A stretch of 64,000 nucleotides of DNA, from the NCBI RefSeq assembly GCF_014647435.1, contig NZ_BMPE01000001.1, forward strand, positions 744,001-808,000, given 5' to 3'. Positions 54,942-64,000 of the stretch are shown here, piece by piece. Source of the DNA: Deinococcus radiotolerans (lineage in GTDB: Bacteria > Deinococcota > Deinococci > Deinococcales > Deinococcaceae). The position numbers and the translations under genes are program-made. The notes beneath the pieces are model-generated. The model had not been told where the DNA came from. It did no database searches and saw nothing but the letters and a program-made list of their open reading frames with translations. The stretch's first letter is position 1. The number at the start of each line of letters is the position of its first letter.

Positions 54942-54950
54942 AGTCCCTCA

Positions 54951-54975
54951 CAGGCCCCCCGCTGCGGGGGCCTTC
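54951..54975 (+). terminator. GC-rich hairpin behind tsf
   Basis: GGCCCCC-CGCTGC-GGGGGCC lies 11 nt behind the tsf stop. The T run is weak, so a partial terminator or processing hairpin is possible. Confidence 0.5.
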
Positions 54976-55012
54976 GCGCGGCGGCCCGCGCGTCACAGCT
55001 GGCCGTACCCGT

Positions 55013-55057
55013 CAGGGGCACCCGGCAGCCGCCCCGCGCGGTTGCCGGGTGCCCCTG
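55013..55057 (+). promoter_or_regulatory. Perfect 15-bp hairpin in the pyrH leader
   Basis: CAGGGGCACCCGGCA and TGCCGGGTGCCCCTG pair perfectly around a 15-nt loop, 35 nt before pyrH. No T run follows, so it is more likely a regulatory or mRNA-stability element than a classic terminator. Confidence 0.5.
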
Positions 55058-55088
55058 CCCCCATCCCGTCCCCCAACCCCCGAGGTGA

Positions 55089-55799
<711 letters not shown>

Positions 55800-55833
55800 G
55801 CCCTGGCCGGGCACGAAGACCACCCCGATCGCT

Positions 55834-55839
55834 TAGACT
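55834..55839 (+). promoter_or_regulatory. -10 box upstream of frr (TAGACT)
   Basis: TAGACT lies 30 nt before the frr ATG. Here a ribosome binding site (AAGGAGA) is present, so the mRNA has a leader. Confidence 0.45.
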
Positions 55840-55869
55840 GGCGACACTTTCCCGTAAGGAGACTCACCC

Positions 55870-56421
55870 ATGGCTGACATGAAAACCATCCAGGCCGACA
55901 CCCGCGAGAAGATGGGCAAGGCCATCGAATCGCTTGAAAATAACCTCTCGGTGCTGCGCACGGGCCGCGCCAACCCCGGCATCCTGAAGAAGATCATCGT
56001 GGACTACTACGGCAGCACCATGCCCATCGATCAGGTGGCGAGTATCACCACGCCCGACGCCCGCACGCTGGTCATCACGCCCTGGGACCGCGGGGCGCTG
56101 AACCCGATCGAGAAAGCCATCCGCGACAGCGACCTGGGCCTGAACCCCAACAACAAGGGCGACACGATCTTCATCAGCCTGCCCATGCTGACCGAGGAGC
56201 GCCGACGTGACCTCGTGAAGAACGCCAAGAGCTACTCGGAGGACGCCCGCATCGCCGTGCGCAACATCCGCAAGCACGCGCTGGACGAGGTCAAGAAGGT
56301 CGAGGGCATCGGCGACGACGAGATCAAGCGCGGCGAGGCCGACGTGCAGAAAATCACCGACGAGTTCATCGCGCGCGTGGACCAGACCTTCCAGAAGAAG
56401 GAGCAGGAAATCCTCGGGTGA
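55870..56421 (+). CDS. frr: Ribosome recycling factor
   Basis: 183 residues, ATG 55870. Family motifs are [20 protein letters not shown] near the N-terminus, [34 protein letters not shown] and the C-terminal [13 protein letters not shown]. It splits post-termination ribosomes together with EF-G. Confidence 0.97.
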   Translation: MADMKTIQADTREKMGKAIESLENNLSVLRTGRANPGILKKIIVDYYGSTMPIDQVASITTPDARTLVITPWDRGALNPIEKAIRDSDLGLNPNNKGDTIFISLPMLTEERRRDLVKNAKSYSEDARIAVRNIRKHALDEVKKVEGIGDDEIKRGEADVQKITDEFIARVDQTFQKKEQEILG

Positions 56422-56500
56422 GGCCCCCCGCCTCCCCTGCCCGTGACCGCCGGTCTCCCCGGCGGCACTTTCCTATGGTCCGCCTGAGCCCGGAGGCCGC

Positions 56501-57331
<831 letters not shown>

Positions 57332-57381
57332 CTGGAACACCAATCGTGCGCGGTCCTGCCGCTTCCGTCCCCCGCGTCGTC

Positions 57382-57387
57382 TAGCAT
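57382..57387 (+). promoter_or_regulatory. Leaderless -10 box of dxr (TAGCAT)
   Basis: TAGCAT ends 7 nt before ATG 57395. It overlaps the upstream in-frame ATG at 57386, which fixes the start at 57395. Confidence 0.65.
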
Positions 57388-57394
57388 GCGGGGG

Positions 57395-58585
57395 ATGAGT
57401 CTTTCCGAGGGTGCGGGGCGCGGGATCGTGGTGCTGGGCAGTACCGGCAGCATCGGCACGCAGACGCTGGACGTGGCGCGGGAGCGCGGCTGGCGGGTGA
57501 CGGCGCTGGCCGCCGGGCGCAACCTGGAGCTGCTGGCCGCGCAGGTGCGGGAGTTCCAGCCCGAACTGGTCAGCGTGGACGCGGGCGTGCTGGCGCAGGC
57601 GCGGGAGGCGCTGCCGGGCGTGCGCGTGATCGCCGACCCGGCCGAGGTGGCGGGCGTGCCGACCGGGGTGGTCGTGAACGCCATGAGCGGCCTGATCGGC
57701 CTGTCGCCCACCCGCGCGGCGCTGGAGGCCGGGCAGGCGGTGGCGCTGGCCACCAAGGAGGCGATGGTCACCGCCGCACACCTGATGTGGGAGGCAGCCT
57801 CGCTGGGCGGCGGGCGCGTGGTGCCGATCGATTCCGAGCACACCGGGGTGTTCCAGTGCCTGACGGGCGAGGACATGGCGGACGTGGCCGAGGTGATCCT
57901 CACGGCGTCCGGCGGGCCGTTCCGCGAGGGCCCGGCCGACCTGAGCGGCGTGACGCCCGAGCAGGCCCTGCGGCACCCGTCGTGGAGCATGGGCCCGAAG
58001 GTCACGATCGACAGCGCCACTTTGATGAACAAGGGGTTGGAGGTCATGGAGTGCGCCAGCCTGTACGGCTTGCCGCTGTCGCAGGTGGGCGTGGTGGTGC
58101 ACCCGCAGAGCCTGATCCACGCGGCGGTGCGCTTCCGCGACGGGAGCCTGAAGGCGCAGTTCGGCCCGACCGACATGCGCCTGCCCATCGCGTACGCCGT
58201 GGACGCCGCGCCGACCGGCATGACGCGCCCCGGGGACGTGCGCGGCGCGCGACGCGGGCGCGAGGTGGGCACGCACCTGGGCTGGCCGATGCGCGGCACC
58301 TGGGAGTTCCGCGAGCCGGACCTGGACCGCTTCCCGTGCCTGGGCCTCGCGTACCGCGCCGGGGAGGCCGGGGGGCTGCTGCCGGTCGCGCTGAACGCTG
58401 CCGACGAGGTGGCGGTGGACGCCTTCCTGGCCGGGCAGATCGGCTTCACGAACATCCCCAAGCTGCTGGAACGGGTGCTGGACGATACGCCCGCCGGGAC
58501 CCTGACCTGGGACACGCTGGCCGAGACGGACGCCTGGGCGCGGGCGCGGGCGCGCGAACTCGCAGGCGCGGGGGTGCAGGCGTGA
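57395..58585 (+). CDS. dxr: 1-deoxy-D-xylulose 5-phosphate reductoisomerase
   Basis: 396 residues, MEP pathway of isoprenoid synthesis. The NADPH-binding motif is [20 protein letters not shown]. Catalytic segments are [56 protein letters not shown] and the C-terminal [13 protein letters not shown] [15 protein letters not shown]. It overlaps rseP by 4 nt. Confidence 0.95.
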   Translation: MSLSEGAGRGIVVLGSTGSIGTQTLDVARERGWRVTALAAGRNLELLAAQVREFQPELVSVDAGVLAQAREALPGVRVIADPAEVAGVPTGVVVNAMSGLIGLSPTRAALEAGQAVALATKEAMVTAAHLMWEAASLGGGRVVPIDSEHTGVFQCLTGEDMADVAEVILTASGGPFREGPADLSGVTPEQALRHPSWSMGPKVTIDSATLMNKGLEVMECASLYGLPLSQVGVVVHPQSLIHAAVRFRDGSLKAQFGPTDMRLPIAYAVDAAPTGMTRPGDVRGARRGREVGTHLGWPMRGTWEFREPDLDRFPCLGLAYRAGEAGGLLPVALNAADEVAVDAFLAGQIGFTNIPKLLERVLDDTPAGTLTWDTLAETDAWARARARELAGAGVQA

Positions 58586-59700
58586 ACGTCGTGCAGGGCA
58601 TCGCGGCGGCTCTGACGCCGCTGGGCCTGCTGTGGACAGTGCTGATCATCGGCGTGGCGACGTTCCTGCACGAACTGGCGCACTACGCGCTGGCGCGGCG
58701 GCAGGGCGTGGCGGTGCACTCCTTCAGCGTGGGGATGGGCCCGGTGCTGCTGCGGCGCATGTGGCGCGGCACCGAGTGGCGCCTGAGCCTGCTGCCCATC
58801 GGCGGGTACGTGGAGATCGACGGCATGTCCCCCGAGGAGGACGGCCAGGGCGGCTACCGCCAGCCCACGCGCGGCTTTGCGGCGCTGCCGGTGTGGGGCA
58901 AGGTGGCGATCCTGCTGGCCGGGCCGCTGACGAACCTGCTGCTGGCGATCGGCCTGATGACCGTGTCGTTCAGTTCGCAGGGCGTCGCGGTGCCCGACCG
59001 CGCCCGCATCGAGGAGGTCGTGCCCGGCAGCCGCGCGCAGACGCTGGTCCTGCGCGTGGGAGACGTCATCACCGCCATTGACGGGCAGGACATCCCGGAG
59101 ACCGCGCAGGTGAACGGGCAGACGGTGGCCGGGTGGGAGGGCGTGCGGGACGTGCTGACGAAGGCCGGCCCCCATACCTTCACGGTGGTGCGCGATGGGC
59201 AGAGTCGCGACGTGCGCTTCGACTGGACCCCCACCGTCGGCGGCCAGAAACAGCTGCTGGGCATCCGCTACGCGCCGGACGTGCAGCCCGTCAGTGTCGG
59301 CGCGGCGTTCGTGCGCGCGTGGCAGGTGACCGGTGAGGCTGTCCCGCAGGTCATCAAGTCCTTCGCGGGGCTGTTTCAGCGCTTCTTCACCCTGAACTTC
59401 ACCCGCGACGAGAACGTGAGTGGGCCCATCGGCACCGCCGAGATCGTCTCCCGCGCCGCCGCCGTCAGCCCCTGGGCCCTGGTGCAGGTCGCGATCCTGC
59501 TGAACCTGTCCCTGGCATTCTTCAACCTGATCCCCATCCCCGGCCTGGACGGCGGGCGCATCGTGCTGGCGTTCGTGGGCGCGCTGCGCGGCCGCCCGCT
59601 GACCTTCCAGCAGGAGCAGGCGATCAACTTCGCGGGCTTCGCGTTCGTGATGCTCCTGATGGCCTTCGTGGTCGTCCGGGACGTCAGCCGCTTCTTCTGA
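58582..59700 (+). CDS. rseP: Site-2-type intramembrane metalloprotease RseP
   Basis: 372 residues from GTG 58582 (GTGA overlap with dxr). The zinc motif HELAH is at residues 30-34 in the first membrane helix. A PDZ domain occupies about 130-220 ([20 protein letters not shown], then [12 protein letters not shown]). The second metal-binding motif [13 protein letters not shown] lies in a C-terminal helix. It cleaves membrane-bound regulators in envelope stress or signal-peptide remnants. Confidence 0.93.
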   Translation: MNVVQGIAAALTPLGLLWTVLIIGVATFLHELAHYALARRQGVAVHSFSVGMGPVLLRRMWRGTEWRLSLLPIGGYVEIDGMSPEEDGQGGYRQPTRGFAALPVWGKVAILLAGPLTNLLLAIGLMTVSFSSQGVAVPDRARIEEVVPGSRAQTLVLRVGDVITAIDGQDIPETAQVNGQTVAGWEGVRDVLTKAGPHTFTVVRDGQSRDVRFDWTPTVGGQKQLLGIRYAPDVQPVSVGAAFVRAWQVTGEAVPQVIKSFAGLFQRFFTLNFTRDENVSGPIGTAEIVSRAAAVSPWALVQVAILLNLSLAFFNLIPIPGLDGGRIVLAFVGALRGRPLTFQQEQAINFAGFAFVMLLMAFVVVRDVSRFF

Positions 59701-59706
59701 GTCAGC

Positions 59707-59749
59707 CGGAAAAGGGGCGACCGGATGTCCTCCGGTCGCCCCTTTTCCG
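59707..59749. terminator. Bidirectional intrinsic terminator between rseP and alr
   Basis: A perfect 19-bp inverted repeat (59707-59725 and 59731-59749) with a 5-nt loop and AAAA/TTTT tracts inside the stem ends. It lies between convergent genes and can serve both. Confidence 0.85.
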
Positions 59750-59772
59750 CAGATCTCGGGTGAGGACAGTCT

Positions 59773-60849
59773 TCAGGGGGCGACGCGCCGCTCGATGCGG
59801 TCGCCGAGGCCGGTCAGGACCTCGTATTCGATGGTATCGCCCCAGGCGGCGACGTCGGTGACGGTCAGATCGTGGGCGTTCCAGAGGATGACGGGGTCGC
59901 CCACCTGCACGGTCAGGCCGGTCACGTCCACCATGAGCTGATCCATGCAGATGCGGCCCAGGACGGGGCGGCGCTGGCCCGCGACGAGGACCTGGGCGTG
60001 GCCGGTGGCATTGCGGGGGTACCCGTCGGCGTAGCCGATGCCGACGGTCGCGACCCGGGTGTCCTGCTGGGCGCGCCACAGGCCGTTGTAACTGACGGTT
60101 TCGCCCGCGTGGGCGGTGTGCAGATGCGTGACCTGCGCGGTGAGGGTCATGACCGGGCGCAGGGGGAGCACGTCGCGCAGGTGCGCGGGGGCGAAGCCGT
60201 AGGAGGCGAGGCCGGGCCGGGCGAGGCGCATGCCGGGCAGCGCCCCGAAGGACAGGATGCCGCCGCCGTTGGACGCGTGGGCCAGCAGGGGCTGCGGCGT
60301 GGCGGGCAGGGCGTTCAGCACGGTCTGGAAGCGGCGCAGCTGTTCGTGCGCGAAGCTCAGGTCCGGTTCGTCGGCGGTGGCGAAGTGGGTGTACGCGCCT
60401 TCGAGCTGGCCGCGTTCCGCGAGGCGGGTGCCGACCCGGATGGCCTCTTCGGGGCGGGCGCCCAGGCGGTTCATGCCGGTGTCCACCTTCAGGTGCGCGC
60501 GGGCGTGGGCGGGCAGGGCGTCAGCCTCGGCCAGTGAGGCGACGGGCAACCGGACACCCAGGTCGGCCAGGACGGGCACCTCTGTGGGGGTGGGTGGGGT
60601 GAGGAGCAGCACGGGCCGCCCGGTGTCCAGCGCGGCGACCTGCGCGGCCTCGCGGGGCGTGGCGACCGCGAGGCCCCACACGTCCGGGTGGCGGGCGGCC
60701 AGGGTGACCACCTCGCGCAGGCCGTGCCCGTAGGCGTTGGCTTTCACGGGCAGCAGCAGCGGCACGCCGGCGCGGCGGGACAGGTGCGTGAGGTTGCTGT
60801 GCAGGGCAGATTCGGAGATGTGGGCGTGGGCGCGGGCGGCGAGGGTCAT
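59773..60849 (-). CDS. alr: Alanine racemase
   Basis: 358 residues, PLP enzyme supplying D-alanine for peptidoglycan. The PLP lysine is Lys36 in [24 protein letters not shown] and the catalytic Tyr of the second half in [14 protein letters not shown] are present, and [14 protein letters not shown] is the conserved substrate-loop segment. ATG 60849 lies 8 nt behind the -10 box TAGCAT (60863-60858). Confidence 0.96.
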   Translation of the reverse strand: MTLAARAHAHISESALHSNLTHLSRRAGVPLLLPVKANAYGHGLREVVTLAARHPDVWGLAVATPREAAQVAALDTGRPVLLLTPPTPTEVPVLADLGVRLPVASLAEADALPAHARAHLKVDTGMNRLGARPEEAIRVGTRLAERGQLEGAYTHFATADEPDLSFAHEQLRRFQTVLNALPATPQPLLAHASNGGGILSFGALPGMRLARPGLASYGFAPAHLRDVLPLRPVMTLTAQVTHLHTAHAGETVSYNGLWRAQQDTRVATVGIGYADGYPRNATGHAQVLVAGQRRPVLGRICMDQLMVDVTGLTVQVGDPVILWNAHDLTVTDVAAWGDTIEYEVLTGLGDRIERRVAP

Positions 60850-60857
60850 CGCCCGCG

Positions 60858-60863
60858 ATGCTA
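60858..60863 (-). promoter_or_regulatory. Leaderless -10 box of alr (TAGCAT)
   Basis: Minus strand TAGCAT ends 8 nt before ATG 60849. Confidence 0.6.
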
Positions 60864-60929
60864 CCCCCGGGGGCTGTCCGGTGGGGCTCAGGTGTCCAGC
60901 CGGGACGGGCCTGTATCCTCTTCTCAGCG

Positions 60930-62885
60930 ATGCCCAGCCTACCGATGACTGTCCGTGCCGTTTCCGTCCGCCTCGCGGTCCTGAGTGGCCTGCTGCTGCT
61001 CGCCGCGCCCGCCGCCGCGCAGACCGGCGGGACCCTGCCGCTCGTGTCCGTGGGGGACAAGTGGCCGCAGGCGCAGGAGACGTACGTGATCCGCGTGTCC
61101 GCGCAGGACGCCGGGAAACCCCTGGGGCTGGAGGTCTACTCCCCCACCTTCAACCTCGCGGACTACGTGGATGGCCGCCGCGCGGAGGGCTACTTCGGGG
61201 ATGAGCTGTACGCGAAGAACGAGCCGTTCGAGACGACCTTCACCCTGACCGGCCCTGGCGGGACGGTGCTGGAGCGGCGCTTCAGCCTGAACCGCGAGCA
61301 CACCTGGGACAGCCTGTTCAGCGGCGGCCTGAGCGCCGGGACGTACACCCTGAAGGTGACCAGTAAGGGCAACGGGAAGAACTCGTTCGCGCTGCGCGTG
61401 GCGGATCCCTTCCGGCTGGAGACGAGCGACTTCAGCGTGAACGCCCGCTCGACCGACGAGGACGCGCTGTTGGCCGCGCGCGTGAACGTCACCGCCGACT
61501 GGGTGGGCAGGACCCTGGGCCTGCTGAACTACGACGTGGACGGCCCGCAGGAGGCCGAGATCTGGGCGGTGCAGCCCGGCGGGGCGCGCGTGAACCTCAC
61601 GCCCAGCGAGAACGGGCGCACAGCCACCGACGCGTTCCGCATCACGCCCGAACTGGTGGGCGAGTGGCAGCTGTACATCCGGGTGCTGAAGACCACGAAG
61701 CAGTACAGCAACGCGATCCGCTTCTCGTTCCGCCTGAACGACCAGCCCATCACGGGCAGTGTGGGGGGCTTCGTGGTGCCGGGCGGCGCGAAGATCGCCA
61801 ACCAGCTGCTGGTGGACGTGGTGGACCCGCAGGGCCGCCCGATTCCCGGCGCGTCATACGCGCTGGTTGGGGACGCGGTGGTGCGGCCGGTGCTGCCCGG
61901 CGGGTACGTGCCGGTCAGCAGCACCCTGATCCAGGGCACGGGCAACATCGTCTCACCCACCGAGGTGCGCTACCAGCCGGGCTTCACGAAGATCCGGTTC
62001 GTGGCCCGCCCGCCGCAGGGGCAGCTTCAGGTGGAGGCCGTGGCCGTGTACGCCGGGCAGCGCATCCCGCTGCCGGGTCTGCCATTCCAGGTGGGCGGGC
62101 AGACGCTGAACACGCCCGCGACGGTGCCGCTCGCGCCGGGCGAGTACCCGGTCACGCCGAGCAGCCTGCCGGGCAGCACCGTCACCCCGCCCCCGGCGGG
62201 CCGCGTGACGGACAGCGGCACCGAACGTGTGACCATCGAGTACCGCGTGCTGACGGACGTGACGCTCGTGACCTCGCCGGACATCCTGAACGTGTGCGAC
62301 GTGACGCAGCTGACGGCACTGGCGAAGACAGACTTCCCGTACCGCCTGCCCGGGAAACTCAGCCTGAACCTGCCCACCGGCTGGACGACCGATTACCCGC
62401 TGGAGGCGAACGGTGACTTCAGTCAGGGCGTGCCGCTGCGCCTGAAGGTACCGGTCCGGGTGTGCCGCAGCGACACGGCCGAGGCGGTGCTCGACCCGGT
62501 GGGGCTGCGCACGACCGGGCAGGCGCGGGTCCGCAACCCGGGCGGCGCGAACGTGACCCGGAACGTGCAGGGCGGCGCGCGCGCCAGCCTGTCCAAGACG
62601 GTCGAGGCCGCCGCACCGGGGCAGGGGTACGTGGTGACGCTGGTGTTCACCGTGGACAGCAACCTGGAGAACGTACGCCTGATCGACCCGCTGCCTGCGG
62701 GCTCGGCAGCGGTGCGTGGACCCCTGCAGGTGCAGGGCCCGAGCCTAGCGAACCTGAACCCGCAGCTGGACGGGGACGCGATCGTGCTCACGCGAGTGAT
62801 TCCCGGCACGTACACACTGACGTATACGCTCTCCACCGATCAGCCGGCGGACCGGGTGGTCACCGCACCCGACCTCAGCTGGTAG
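60930..62885 (+). CDS. Exported protein with C-terminal DUF11-like domain
   Basis: About 651 residues. ATG 60930 lies 10 nt behind the -10 box TATCCT (60914-60919); a second ATG at 60945 is an alternative. The signal peptide ends in [14 protein letters not shown]. The N-terminal domain contains [20 protein letters not shown], and several beta-rich domains follow. The end ([20 protein letters not shown], then [18 protein letters not shown]) is a DUF11-type domain typical of surface and S-layer-associated proteins. The function is unknown. Confidence 0.78.
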   Translation: MPSLPMTVRAVSVRLAVLSGLLLLAAPAAAQTGGTLPLVSVGDKWPQAQETYVIRVSAQDAGKPLGLEVYSPTFNLADYVDGRRAEGYFGDELYAKNEPFETTFTLTGPGGTVLERRFSLNREHTWDSLFSGGLSAGTYTLKVTSKGNGKNSFALRVADPFRLETSDFSVNARSTDEDALLAARVNVTADWVGRTLGLLNYDVDGPQEAEIWAVQPGGARVNLTPSENGRTATDAFRITPELVGEWQLYIRVLKTTKQYSNAIRFSFRLNDQPITGSVGGFVVPGGAKIANQLLVDVVDPQGRPIPGASYALVGDAVVRPVLPGGYVPVSSTLIQGTGNIVSPTEVRYQPGFTKIRFVARPPQGQLQVEAVAVYAGQRIPLPGLPFQVGGQTLNTPATVPLAPGEYPVTPSSLPGSTVTPPPAGRVTDSGTERVTIEYRVLTDVTLVTSPDILNVCDVTQLTALAKTDFPYRLPGKLSLNLPTGWTTDYPLEANGDFSQGVPLRLKVPVRVCRSDTAEAVLDPVGLRTTGQARVRNPGGANVTRNVQGGARASLSKTVEAAAPGQGYVVTLVFTVDSNLENVRLIDPLPAGSAAVRGPLQVQGPSLANLNPQLDGDAIVLTRVIPGTYTLTYTLSTDQPADRVVTAPDLSW

Positions 62886-62965
62886 ACCACAGCGCCCTGA
62901 GGACTAGCTCGGCTGGGTGAATGGGCCGTGAGTCAGGTGTTCACCCTTCCGGGCTTCTTCTCAGG

Positions 62966-62971
62966 TACACT
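62966..62971 (+). promoter_or_regulatory. Leaderless -10 box of the small lipoprotein gene (TACACT)
   Basis: TACACT ends 6 nt before ATG 62978. Confidence 0.6.
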
Positions 62972-62977
62972 CCTCTC

Positions 62978-63394
62978 ATGAAGCGTTTCGTGCTGTGCCT
63001 GCCGCTGCTGCTGGCGGCCTGTGGGTTCTCACCTCGGGTTCCGCCGACGGTGGGCGACCTGCTGAGCGCGCCCACGGCGCTGAACGTGGGCGGCCAAGTC
63101 GTGACCCTGGACTCGGCGTCCGCCAGTGGCGCCGGCGGCTTCGGCGTGAAGGTGCGCCTGAACTCCCGGGACGCGCTGCCCGCGCTGAAGCTGGACGGGG
63201 TGTTCGTGGTGAGCGGCACGGACCTGTGGAAGTCCCCGCTGCGCTCATCGGGCGCGCAGGGCAGCGCGTTCGGCCGGTCCGGTGCGAGCGTGCAGCCGGG
63301 CGAGACGGTGCAGGTCGTGGTGCGCCTGCGGGACGCGCAGGGCCGCCCCCTGTGGCTGCGCGACGGCGAAACCCGCGTAGGCACGGCCCCCTGA
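62978..63394 (+). CDS. Small lipoprotein of unknown function
   Basis: 138 residues. The signal MKRFVLCLPLLLAACGFSPR has the lipobox LAAC. The mature domain has a beta pattern (ALNVGGQVVTLDSASASGAG, VQVVVRLRDAQGRPLWLRDG). No family is recognised; leaderless start at 62978. Confidence 0.65.
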   Translation: MKRFVLCLPLLLAACGFSPRVPPTVGDLLSAPTALNVGGQVVTLDSASASGAGGFGVKVRLNSRDALPALKLDGVFVVSGTDLWKSPLRSSGAQGSAFGRSGASVQPGETVQVVVRLRDAQGRPLWLRDGETRVGTAP

Positions 63395-63451
63395 CCAGAA
63401 ACCAGTAAGCGCGGCCCGGACATCTCATCCGTGCCGCGCTTCTGTGTAGGG

Positions 63452-64000
63452 TCAGCCGGGCGTGACCACCCCGTCGCGCACGCTGAGGTGATGGTCGGCC
63501 TGCGCGGCAATGTCGCGGTCGTGGGTGATCAGCACGACCGTGCGGCCCGCGTCGGCCGCGCCGCGCAGCAGCGCCAGGATGCGCTCACCGGTGCGGGTAT
63601 CGAGGTTCCCGGTGGGTTCGTCGGCCAGCAGCACGCCCGGATTCCCGGCCAGCGCGCGGGCGATGGCGACGCGCTGCGCCTCCCCGCCGGACAGCTGGCT
63701 GGGCAGGTGATCGGCGCGGCGCTCCAGGCCGACCAGGGCCAGCAATTCGCGGGCGCGGGCCTGCCGGTCACGGGGGGGCAGGCCCGCCAGGGTCAGGGGG
63801 AATTCGACGTTCTCCTGCGCGCTGAGAATGCTCACGAGGTTGTGGTTCTGGAACACGAAGCCGTAGTGCCGCAGCCGCAGGTCGGCGCGGCTGGTCTCAC
63901 TCAGGGCGGTGAGGTCGGTGTCGCCGACCTGCACGTGGCCGGTGGTGGGCGTGTCGAAGCCCGCCAGGAGGTTCAGCAGGGTGCTCTTGCCGCTGCCCGA
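63452..64000 (-). CDS. ABC transporter ATP-binding protein, LolD/MacB type (partial, cut by right edge)
   Basis: About 183 residues are visible; the N-terminus lies outside the window. Walker A (SGSGKST) is at the edge, the Q-loop follows in [13 protein letters not shown], the signature [15 protein letters not shown] and Walker [13 protein letters not shown] are complete, and the H-loop is LITHDRDIA. The [23 protein letters not shown] pattern is that of the LolD/MacB/FtsE-type ATPases. The partner permease is not seen. Confidence 0.9.
   Translation of the reverse strand, partial: SGSGKSTLLNLLAGFDTPTTGHVQVGDTDLTALSETSRADLRLRHYGFVFQNHNLVSILSAQENVEFPLTLAGLPPRDRQARARELLALVGLERRADHLPSQLSGGEAQRVAIARALAGNPGVLLADEPTGNLDTRTGERILALLRGAADAGRTVVLITHDRDIAAQADHHLSVRDGVVTPG

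Overview
The window is high-GC bacterial chromosome from a Deinococcus-type organism. The reasons are a homocitrate synthase (lysine via the alpha-aminoadipate route), a deaminase-type amidohydrolase resembling those of the futalosine menaquinone pathway, a SecA without the C-terminal zinc tail, a phage repressor paired with an ImmA/IrrE-type metalloprotease, and many host genes whose start codon lies only 6-8 nt behind a TANNNT -10 box (leaderless transcription, well known in Deinococcus). The genus call is inference from gene content, not from a database match.

Positions 1 to about 34,160 are one siphovirus-type prophage, cut by the left edge and ending directly behind the 3' end of secA. 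Leftward from the immunity region the minus strand carries a Cro-like protein, an antirepressor, many small early genes, a large C5 DNA methyltransferase, an HNH nuclease and a RepB-type primase/SF3 helicase. A ten-copy iteron field (20,908-21,155), probably the replication origin, follows. Next come RusA, a winged-helix protein, small membrane ORFs on the opposite strand, a tRNA-like element, small and large terminase, a portal-MuF fusion, HK97 protease and capsid, connector genes, the major tail protein, a lambda-type G/GT chaperone pair with a GGGAAAG -1 slippery site, the tape measure, tail-tip proteins and a collagen-like fibre that runs off the edge. Most neighbours overlap by 1 or 4 nt and are probably translationally coupled.

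Rightward from 29,419 the plus strand carries the repressor, the ImmA-like protease, a second HTH protein and then a conspicuously AT-rich two-gene cassette (31,044-32,587): a soluble protein of unknown family and a four-helix membrane protein. The cassette has its own promoter and a terminator-like hairpin. It starts at the second copy of a 25-bp direct repeat and lies between immunity genes and the serine integrase, where superinfection-exclusion and defence genes often sit. It is the best candidate here for an undescribed system.

From 34,170 on the window is ordinary chromosome: secA, a lipoprotein, an amidohydrolase, a MATE transporter, homocitrate synthase, a decayed DUF1990 fragment, a PhzF-like protein, rlmN, a TPR-SPOR-rex-lipoprotein operon, a secreted barnase-like RNase with its barstar-like inhibitor, a DUF3445 protein, uppP, a phosphotransferase, the translation/envelope run rpsB-tsf-pyrH-frr-cdsA-dxr-rseP, alr, two exported proteins and a truncated ABC-transporter ATPase gene at the right edge.
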